DNA of 5,719 nucleotides from Methanobacterium sp. (GTDB lineage Archaea > Methanobacteriota > Methanobacteria > Methanobacteriales > Methanobacteriaceae): the NCBI GenBank assembly GCA_020854975.1, contig JAHKLQ010000219.1:1-5719 (forward strand). The letters run 5' to 3'. The notes under the pieces were generated by a model that saw nothing but the letters and a program-made list of their open reading frames with translations, did not search any database and was not told the DNA's origin. The stretch's first letter is position 1. Each line of letters opens with the position of its first letter. Positions 1-5,719 of the stretch are shown here, piece by piece. The position numbers and the translations under genes are program-made.

Positions 1-510
1 AGTGTAGTGGGGGAAAAAGAGAGGAAAACCTTTGAAGTGCTTTTAATGACTCCCCTCTCCAGTTACATGGTTGTAATGGGTAAAATAATTCCCATACTGA
101 TCTTCTCCCTCATACAGTGCCTGGCATGGATTCTGGTCCTGATTCTTCTTAAGATACCAATATACCACACTGCACTCCTGCTTCTGGTGTTATTTTTCAT
201 GGGATTAGGGTTTATAGGGGTAGGAATACTCATATCCATGCTGGTGGACAGCACCAAAGAAGCCAACTCTGCCATAACCATGGTACTGGTATTTGTCACC
301 TCCATCCTATTCATACCCATCTTTGTAAAATCTACCATATTCCAGGGTGTTTTCAACTTCATACCCACAGTATTAATGGTGAAACTGGCATCTTCACCCG
401 CCATCACTCCAGAAATCATGCTCTATCTGTTACCCACTCTGATAATTTCATTCCTGATATTTGCAGGAACTGTAAGGTCATTTAGACATGAACGGGCAAT
501 TAGATTGTAA
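1..510 (+). CDS. ABC-2 type transporter permease, C-terminal part (5' end outside window)
   Basis: This is the C-terminal 169 residues of an integral membrane permease of the ABC-2 family, the class of NatB-like and drug or polysaccharide exporter subunits that pair with a cytoplasmic ATPase. The frame is open from base 1, so the GTG at position 7 is not a real start and the gene begins upstream. The first visible residues hold the family's coupling motif [16 protein letters not shown] (visible residues 5-20), close to the usual EKERGTLExLLxTPLS. About four hydrophobic membrane segments follow, near residues 29-50, 57-81, 91-109 and 139-158, and then a short basic tail rich in Arg and His. 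This matches the C-terminal half of the family, which normally has six membrane helices. The partner ATPase is expected upstream but is not visible. The substrate cannot be told. The stop is TAA at 508-510. Four of its five Arg codons are AGA/AGG, unlike the two downstream genes. The family call is strong; the transported substrate is unknown. Confidence 0.9.
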   Translation, partial: SVVGEKERKTFEVLLMTPLSSYMVVMGKIIPILIFSLIQCLAWILVLILLKIPIYHTALLLLVLFFMGLGFIGVGILISMLVDSTKEANSAITMVLVFVTSILFIPIFVKSTIFQGVFNFIPTVLMVKLASSPAITPEIMLYLLPTLIISFLIFAGTVRSFRHERAIRL

Positions 511-710
511 AATTAGAAGAATGGATTGAATGAGAGATTAATTATTGTTTTAATAAGTGGGGGCTGTTGTTAGTTCCATATCATATTTTCTAGTATATTT
601 TTATAATGGACTGTCTATAATCGCCTAAAATTGATTTTACTATCTTTAATGTTCAACTTTTATCATATATCCTGATGGAGTTTAGTATTAACTTCTAATC
701 GATTCGTTAA

Positions 711-719
711 ACTTTTTTT
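711..719 (+). terminator. Possible T-tract terminator
   Basis: Seven consecutive T (713-719) follow an AT-rich stretch with a small palindrome. In many archaea a T-rich tract in the non-template strand is enough for termination. It lies about 200 bases after the permease stop, and other T-rich stretches (e.g. 598-602) are nearer, so the assignment is weak. Confidence 0.2.
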
Positions 720-800
720 GGGCCATATACCCTATTAACTCCAGGCCACAGTATATTTCCCCAAAAAATAGAAAAATTAATGGGTAAGATAGTTATAACA

Positions 801-808
801 TTATATCA
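801..808 (+). promoter_or_regulatory. Candidate archaeal TATA box for the Hint/LamG unit
   Basis: TTATATCA resembles the TTTATATA box of methanogens. Initiation about 25 bases downstream would fall near 830 and leave a leader of about 60 bases that includes the ribosome binding site. The flanking BRE is not a clear match. The alternative is CTATATTC at 861-868, preceded by purine-rich AGGAAGGAAA (851-860), a better BRE. That box would place the start of transcription at or next to the ATG, which conflicts with the good ribosome binding site just upstream of the ATG. Confidence 0.3.
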
Positions 809-875
809 TAAATTATGTAATCACTCAATCAGTGGGCTAATACAAAAAGCAGGAAGGAAACTATATTCATAATAA

Positions 876-884
876 GAGAGGGGG
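876..884 (+). promoter_or_regulatory. Ribosome binding site of the Hint-domain gene
   Basis: GAGAGGGGG lies 7 bases before the ATG at 892 and is complementary to the pyrimidine-rich 3' end of 16S rRNA. It supports ATG 892 over the second Met codon at residue 5. Confidence 0.6.
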
Positions 885-891
885 TTCAGTA

Positions 892-2490
892 ATGAATACT
901 TCCATGACTTATAGAGAATGTGTTAAAAAAATATTAGAAGAGACTAGTTTTGATGATTGTTATCCTCTAGAAATGGACTTTTCAAATCCACTACATGTAC
1001 AATGTGTAGAAAAATTTTTTGGTGGGAAAACACATATGAATAAAGCATATCCTGAGTTTTACCAACTGTTTTTGCGAAGTCTTAACTTAAAGGATAGTAA
1101 TCCAGCAGACAATCAGTATAAAGGATTCTGTGATGCTGCTTATATCTTTGATGTAGGTTATGATCAAAATGAAAGTGTAGCATATGCCCTTGGTAACATG
1201 AATTTAACACAACCTGCAACACGGATGTACGTTACTTTGGATATATATCGAGGGGCAGAACTGATAGGTCATAACGCAGTTTTTTCTGGTGGGGTGATTA
1301 GTCAGGATATTGAATCTGTGTCCACACCTTATACAATACCTTCCGGTCAAATTGATTCTTATCAAGCTGTTCTACATGCTACATGGGAAGATAATGGAAG
1401 TAATCGCTTGAGATCAATGATTACTTCGTCAAGCAAGGATATGGACTTAAGAGGTTCAAGTGATGAAATAGTAAAAACATTGACAGTTGATGATCCAATA
1501 CATAAAGTAACACCAGAAACCGAAAACATCACGGTGTCTTATGCAAGAGCTGCCAGTAATGTAGATTATGTATACTCCGAAACAAGGGCATCGAGTGGAA
1601 ATGAAAAAGTCTTTTTAGATATGAAAGGAACAGTGACACTTTTGGATGGATATTCATATGACAGTCTAAAGAGCATCTATGTAATATTAAAGTGTGATGG
1701 ATTTGGTGATATATTTTACCGCCGTGTTCCTACGTCCTCTGAAATTGAAGTATCAAGTGATAGGAAAAGTTTTACATGGGCACTGGACAATGACTGGAAC
1801 AATGAAATACCGGATAGTGTCAGGTTTGGTAATAGAAAACATTCTTTTGATTTTCAATTGAACTATCTCTGCAAAGAAGATTACTTGATACACACCATCA
1901 TTGTATCCAGTGATGATTACCCACATCTGCATAATAAAAACCATTACAAAAGAATATCCTATGTGCAGCTTTTCTGGGGATGTATTGCGGAAGATGCGGA
2001 AGTTACAATGGAAAATGGTTCTAAAAAACTTATTTCTCAATTGCAGATAGGTGATAATATCCGTACAGAAGGTGGAACTGTTTCAACCATAATGAATGTG
2101 ATTACAGGCACTGAACCAACAATTTACAATCTCAAATCAGAAGAGGGTAGTGAAATCCGTGCAACATATGACCATCCCTTTTTAACAGATTCAGGCTTTG
2201 TACCAGTTTCAAAACTTGATTCACAGACCAGACTTAAGATGATGGATGGTAGTTTTAAACGCTTACTCTATTGTTATCCTCAAGAGTATAATGGCAGGGT
2301 ATACAGTTTAGAACTTAATAATAGTAAAACTTTTTATTGCAATGGCTTTTTAAGTGGTACAAATGACGTGCAGGGAGATTTAGAGGATGAAATAAACAAG
2401 AATAGATTAGAAATCCATGTGGATCCTTCAATAAAAGCAGAATGTGAAGCAATGATGCGTGATTTTAACGCAGAGATCATTGGTGTTTAA
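892..2490 (+). CDS. Hint (hedgehog/intein-type) autoprocessing domain protein with unknown N-terminal region
   Basis: This is a 532-residue protein. Residues 1-363 match no family I recognise. They begin with about 85 partly helical residues and then become beta-rich and polar, with many aromatic and Ser/Thr residues. There is no signal peptide and no membrane segment. Residues 364-492 form a Hint domain. The junction is WG-C364, followed by CIAEDAEVTMENG, LQIGD at 384-388, the block-B signature T425-Y-D-H428 (TxxH) in TYDHPFLTDSGF, and the closing strands VYSLEL and FYCNGFLSGTND (481-492). At about 129 residues it has no room for a homing endonuclease, so it is not a full intein with one. 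The terminal His-Asn needed for C-terminal cleavage and splicing is missing (GTND instead). By family knowledge, Cys364 and the TxxH residues drive an N-S acyl shift, so cleavage or transfer of the 363-residue N-terminal part is expected, as in Hedgehog or bacterial intein-like domains; this is inference. A 40-residue acidic/amphipathic tail follows. The gene ends 14 bases before the next start and is probably co-transcribed with it. The Hint call is strong; the role is unknown. Confidence 0.88.
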   Translation: MNTSMTYRECVKKILEETSFDDCYPLEMDFSNPLHVQCVEKFFGGKTHMNKAYPEFYQLFLRSLNLKDSNPADNQYKGFCDAAYIFDVGYDQNESVAYALGNMNLTQPATRMYVTLDIYRGAELIGHNAVFSGGVISQDIESVSTPYTIPSGQIDSYQAVLHATWEDNGSNRLRSMITSSSKDMDLRGSSDEIVKTLTVDDPIHKVTPETENITVSYARAASNVDYVYSETRASSGNEKVFLDMKGTVTLLDGYSYDSLKSIYVILKCDGFGDIFYRRVPTSSEIEVSSDRKSFTWALDNDWNNEIPDSVRFGNRKHSFDFQLNYLCKEDYLIHTIIVSSDDYPHLHNKNHYKRISYVQLFWGCIAEDAEVTMENGSKKLISQLQIGDNIRTEGGTVSTIMNVITGTEPTIYNLKSEEGSEIRATYDHPFLTDSGFVPVSKLDSQTRLKMMDGSFKRLLYCYPQEYNGRVYSLELNNSKTFYCNGFLSGTNDVQGDLEDEINKNRLEIHVDPSIKAECEAMMRDFNAEIIGV

Positions 2491-2492
2491 CT

Positions 2493-2500
2493 GGGAGTGA
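2493..2500 (+). promoter_or_regulatory. Ribosome binding site of the LamG/transglutaminase-like gene
   Basis: GGGAGTGA is close to the ideal GGAGGTGA and lies 4 bases before ATG 2505, just after the upstream stop at 2488-2490. It fixes the start of a frame that has no in-frame start or stop conflict nearby, and suggests the two genes share one message. Confidence 0.7.
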
Positions 2501-2504
2501 AATC

Positions 2505-5500
2505 ATGAAAAAAATAAACAAAAACAGTATTCATGTACTTTCCGTTGAACGCGACAGTTATTTAGAACATCCTTCTCCAGAAAAATTTTCAATGGACGGT
2601 AAAAAACCGTTTACCATCGAAATATTTTTCACAATTACCTCCGAAAATACAGGCATAATTTATGGGCAGGAAGATGGCTTTCGCTTCGGTTTAGATAAAG
2701 GAAAGCTGTATTTTGATCTAGAAGAGTTTGGTTACCTGATAGTTCCAGACAATATGGCCATTACCGATTGTGGATATTATTTTGCGGCGGTTGTTTTTGA
2801 TGGAACACAGTTATCACTCTACATTAACGGGCTGGAAATCGCGAACACTCCCACTGGATCGGTTGAACAGGCGGCAACAGGTAATTATACAATTGGAAAG
2901 GATTTCAATGGATACATAGCAAATGTGAGATTATTTTCAAAAGCACTTCCCGATGAAACATTACTCCACGACAATGCTAATCCACTGGAAAAAATCGATG
3001 GTTGCCAACTTTGGACAGATTTTTCTGATATACAATACACGGATAAAAGTGATAACCATCTACCACTATGGCAGGTTGGTAATAAAGCCACGTGTACTAA
3101 CATTACCGCGTGTTCAATACTAAAAGGCCGTGGATGTTACCGAAAAGCAGATACCCTTAAAATTGGAACGACATATACTTTGATAGGTAAATTCCTCCCA
3201 AATCTATCTATTTCACAGACAGGATACCTTTTTTCAGTAGGTGAAGGGGAGGGAACTCTCTTCTCAATACAGCTGGTCAAAAAAGGAAGTGACAGTTTCA
3301 TTGCTTTAGTTTCAAATGAAAAGCAGATTATTTCAACAAAAAGAGTGGAACCCTACAAATGGTGTGATCTTGCAATCGTATTATCCGGAGGGGAAGCAAA
3401 ACTTTTCATTGATGGAGAAGAAGATGTATCTGAAACTTTTTCATTTGCACCTCAACAGGAGATAGGTGCGGTTGTTGGAACCCAGTACTACACTAAAACA
3501 CCTGTATTCTCCGATGCGTATATTGGTTACCTGGATTACTTTGCAGAGTTTGATCGGGAGCTCAGTACAGGTGAAATTGATGAATATGCAGAAAATCCTC
3601 CTTATGTATATGCTGATGGAATACAGTCCTTGATGTATTTCGGCTGGGGTGAACCAATGGATGTGGTGTCAAATCTGCATATGAATGAGGTGGGAGATGG
3701 TAAATTTACGATGGCGGCAGATACAAATCCACAAAACGCTCCGCAGGGTATAGATCAACATGTTCCAACGACTGAGGATCCAGAATGGTCTAAATTATCA
3801 GATGAAGAAAAATGGGAACTTGGAGCTACAGTTGCAATTGTATCTGGTACTTTAGCTTCTTTGATGGGAATGGGGAAAAAAGAGGGTGGCATACCACCGG
3901 AACGTTCCTCAACATTGAGGCTCAGGAGAAATTATGCCCGGTTAAACCAGGAAGTAAGAGATTATTCTCCGCCACCAAATCCGGAAACATCACAAAGTGG
4001 CATGGAACTTGCTATAAACGGCGGTGATTATGGTAGTGTCGGGAATGTTGCAGCTGTACCAGCTGGAGGTGCGAGTTTCTTTAGCATGGGTTCAGTGTGC
4101 AGTTTCCTTTCAACATATTGGCCAGTTATCGTTGGTGTAACTGCAGTAGTTGCTGCAGCAGTGGTAATATCCGAGATAATCGAAAAAGAAGAAGAAAAGC
4201 GTCCGGCAGTGGAAGGCGATGTAAAGATTGAATCAGTTAACTTTAATCACAATGGGGATCCTGCGATAGGAAGCATTCATTTCCACACCGGTGTCAACTG
4301 TGATGGCCCTATCAGTATGATCTACCCCGTAACCGGGGGCAGGATCAAAGCAGATTGTGTTATGGTGCCTTCTTTGATGCATAACGCCTACCTGGATGTG
4401 GTGTTAACCAGTAGTAAAGCAGATGCCTTCACTGGTACATTGCAGGCAACAAACAGTACAATAGGGGAAAAAATATTTGGGGATTGTTCAAAGTCCTTTA
4501 CAATTCCTGCAAAGGGTAAAGTCACGGTACAGTTACCCCTAGATGCCAGTAATCTCCCCAGTGATAAATGTATCAAACGCAGTAAAACATTGATGTTCTC
4601 GTGTGACAAATTAGAAACACCTTTCCTTACCAATTGTGATATTACTGCATACACACTTCTAAAAGAACCAATCATTCCATGGAGTAATCCAAAACAGCCG
4701 TATTCAAAAGATCAGCCTGGTTATGTTTCAACAGTTATACTGGATTTTTTCCAGAATAAGAATAAGAGTGAAGAGATAGCTGATGTAACTCTTCCATATG
4801 CCCCTGCTGATCACAGACAAATCGTGAACATCATCACTGCTCTAAACGGCGGACAATTTACCTATGATACAACCAGTGGTGCCAGTTTCTATACAGCTGT
4901 TGGTGATCTTTTTAAATATCTTAAATTTAATCGTGACATAAATCTTCCAGGGCCACATCAATTAAACTGTACTGACTGTGCAACGATAGTTAGTTCAGCA
5001 GCCGCAACAGTTGGAATTCACTGTCCAATGACTCTTATTATCTGGAAAGGAGGATTTTCATGCAACCGAATTCAAGTCATCACAAATGGCGCACCACAAT
5101 GGCGTTTTCCTTTTGAGGGTACTCCCTATGTTGGCAGGTTCAGTTATCATCAAATAAATGTCACTGATGATACTCCAGTTGTTCCAACCTCCGGAATATA
5201 TGACGCCTGCCTGAAAATAGATAACGGGCAATATCCGGGGTTAAATACGCCTCCCAAAGTCCCACTACAACCTGTCGGGTTGGCTTCCTCCGAGACAAAT
5301 ATTTCCAGGGTAAATGTCCCAACCAACACACCTTATAACCAACAGTATTATCGTGAACGGTTGGTGCTTAACGGACAAAATGCTTCTTTTATAAACACAC
5401 AATCCGATGTCCCAGGATTAAGTACAGATATGACTATACCTTCGCCATCAGAAGGAAGAAGAGAATATGTGGACATGGTTAAGGAACGGTTTAATATAGT

Positions 5501-5719
5501 TGAAACTGATTTTGCAACGGCACCCAAGTCTTACGACGAACCAGATCTTTTGAAACTGGAAGGTGCAGAAGATCTCCGAATTGAAGAAAAATATATGATG
5601 GAAACAAAATGGAAGTTCACACGCAACGGAAAGGAATACAGCATACAACGGTACCTATGCCTCGGAGAATGGACACCGGCAGATCTACTCGCACATGTTT
5701 TATCCTATTTTACCACCAT
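2505..5719 (+). CDS. Large LamG-domain protein with transglutaminase/papain-like cysteine domain (3' end outside window)
   Basis: The frame is open from ATG 2505 to the window edge (1071 complete codons plus two bases, no stop), so the C-terminus is missing. Residues ~33-155 form a LamG/concanavalin-like domain, with the signatures LSLYING (103-109) and IGKDFNGYIANVRLFSKAL (130-148). Residues ~216-362 are a second, divergent copy (KLFIDG at 299-304; IGYLDYFAEFDREL before 354). Such domains usually bind glycans or act as beta-sandwich spacers. A linker with a hydrophobic stretch at 439-457 follows, then a stronger membrane-type segment at about 537-556 and a charged EKEEEKRP stretch. Residues ~570-715 look like a beta-sandwich containing six Cys. 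Residues ~721-930 resemble a transglutaminase/papain-like core: FTYD (785-788), NCTDCA with C822-x-D824-x-A826, H882 in SYHQI and D900 in IYDAC, in the family order Cys-His-Asp. It could be a protease, amidase, transferase or an inactive relative. Residues 931-1071 are not recognised. There is no signal peptide. It follows the Hint gene by 14 bases. LamG is fairly sure; the cysteine-enzyme call is moderate. Confidence 0.85.
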   Translation, partial: MKKINKNSIHVLSVERDSYLEHPSPEKFSMDGKKPFTIEIFFTITSENTGIIYGQEDGFRFGLDKGKLYFDLEEFGYLIVPDNMAITDCGYYFAAVVFDGTQLSLYINGLEIANTPTGSVEQAATGNYTIGKDFNGYIANVRLFSKALPDETLLHDNANPLEKIDGCQLWTDFSDIQYTDKSDNHLPLWQVGNKATCTNITACSILKGRGCYRKADTLKIGTTYTLIGKFLPNLSISQTGYLFSVGEGEGTLFSIQLVKKGSDSFIALVSNEKQIISTKRVEPYKWCDLAIVLSGGEAKLFIDGEEDVSETFSFAPQQEIGAVVGTQYYTKTPVFSDAYIGYLDYFAEFDRELSTGEIDEYAENPPYVYADGIQSLMYFGWGEPMDVVSNLHMNEVGDGKFTMAADTNPQNAPQGIDQHVPTTEDPEWSKLSDEEKWELGATVAIVSGTLASLMGMGKKEGGIPPERSSTLRLRRNYARLNQEVRDYSPPPNPETSQSGMELAINGGDYGSVGNVAAVPAGGASFFSMGSVCSFLSTYWPVIVGVTAVVAAAVVISEIIEKEEEKRPAVEGDVKIESVNFNHNGDPAIGSIHFHTGVNCDGPISMIYPVTGGRIKADCVMVPSLMHNAYLDVVLTSSKADAFTGTLQATNSTIGEKIFGDCSKSFTIPAKGKVTVQLPLDASNLPSDKCIKRSKTLMFSCDKLETPFLTNCDITAYTLLKEPIIPWSNPKQPYSKDQPGYVSTVILDFFQNKNKSEEIADVTLPYAPADHRQIVNIITALNGGQFTYDTTSGASFYTAVGDLFKYLKFNRDINLPGPHQLNCTDCATIVSSAAATVGIHCPMTLIIWKGGFSCNRIQVITNGAPQWRFPFEGTPYVGRFSYHQINVTDDTPVVPTSGIYDACLKIDNGQYPGLNTPPKVPLQPVGLASSETNISRVNVPTNTPYNQQYYRERLVLNGQNASFINTQSDVPGLSTDMTIPSPSEGRREYVDMVKERFNIVETDFATAPKSYDEPDLLKLEGAEDLRIEEKYMMETKWKFTRNGKEYSIQRYLCLGEWTPADLLAHVLSYFTT

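Larger units (their letters stand above)
511..891. other. AT-rich intergenic region (381 bases) between permease and Hint gene
   Basis: No credible reading frame, tRNA or rRNA is visible here. The stretch is clearly AT-richer than its flanks and has T-tracts at 598-602 and 713-719, which could end transcription of the permease in the archaeal manner. A small palindrome AATCGATT lies at 697-704. An imperfect inverted repeat, TGGAGTT at 676-682 and AACTCCA at 737-743, is too widely spaced to be a convincing hairpin. Candidate promoter boxes for the downstream gene occur in the last 100 bases. The gap and the absence of coupling suggest that the permease and the Hint gene are transcribed separately. 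Confidence 0.6.

Noticed and set aside
63..419. Minus-strand open frame opposite the permease
   Set aside because: It lies wholly inside the well-supported permease frame, has no ribosome binding site or family resemblance, and is a shadow of that gene.
676..743. Inverted repeat TGGAGTT / AACTCCA as a regulatory hairpin or riboswitch
   Set aside because: The arms are only seven bases and 54 bases apart, with no further stable pairing seen by eye.
1753..2040. Minus-strand open frame within the Hint gene
   Set aside because: It spans the boundary into the Hint domain on the opposite strand; its hydrophobic look comes from the complement of the real codons.
1981..2367. A full splicing intein interrupting a host protein
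   Set aside because: There is no terminal His-Asn, no +1 Cys/Ser/Thr and no C-terminal host domain, only a 40-residue tail. The domain is better called a Hint autoprocessing domain.
3812..4027. 71-codon plus-strand frame inside the large LamG gene
   Set aside because: It is out of frame with the continuous 1071-codon frame and shows no independent start signal or recognisable product.
5046..5116. Strong ribosome binding site AAAGGAGG followed by an ATG at 5060 and an 18-codon frame in another phase
   Set aside because: The match to a ribosome binding site is striking but encodes Lys-Gly-Gly in the large protein, and the resulting peptide is very short and featureless. Coincidence is the simplest reading.

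Overview
The window most resembles a chromosomal segment of a methanogenic archaeon, probably Methanobacteriales. The evidence is the style of the ABC-2 permease, AT-rich spacers, purine-rich GGAGGTGA-like ribosome binding sites, T-tracts and TTATAT-type boxes in place of bacterial -35/-10 pairs, and frequent AGA/AGG and ATA codons. This is a judgement from the sequence alone, and an AT-rich bacterium cannot be excluded.

Layout, all on the + strand. (1) Positions 1-510 hold the C-terminal part of an ABC-2 type transporter permease whose start lies upstream. (2) Positions 511-891 are an AT-rich non-coding spacer with T-tracts and weak candidate promoter boxes. (3) Positions 892-2490 encode a 532-residue protein: an unrecognised 363-residue N-terminal region, then a Hint (hedgehog/intein-type autoprocessing) domain starting exactly at a Gly-Cys junction, and a short 40-residue tail. 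(4) Position 2505 to the window end is a very large reading frame (1071 codons visible, no stop). It encodes two LamG/concanavalin-like domains, two hydrophobic segments, a Cys-rich beta region and a transglutaminase/papain-like domain with a plausible Cys-His-Asp triad, and then continues past the window edge.

Genes 3 and 4 are separated by 14 bases and each has its own ribosome binding site, so they probably form one transcription unit, separate from the permease by a 381-base gap. Together they pair a self-cleaving Hint protein with a carbohydrate-binding, membrane-associated protein carrying a cysteine-protease/transglutaminase-like module. The combination recalls the processing modules of secreted polymorphic toxins and surface-modification systems. 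No matching system is recognised here, and its function is inference. This pair is the part of the window most worth following up.
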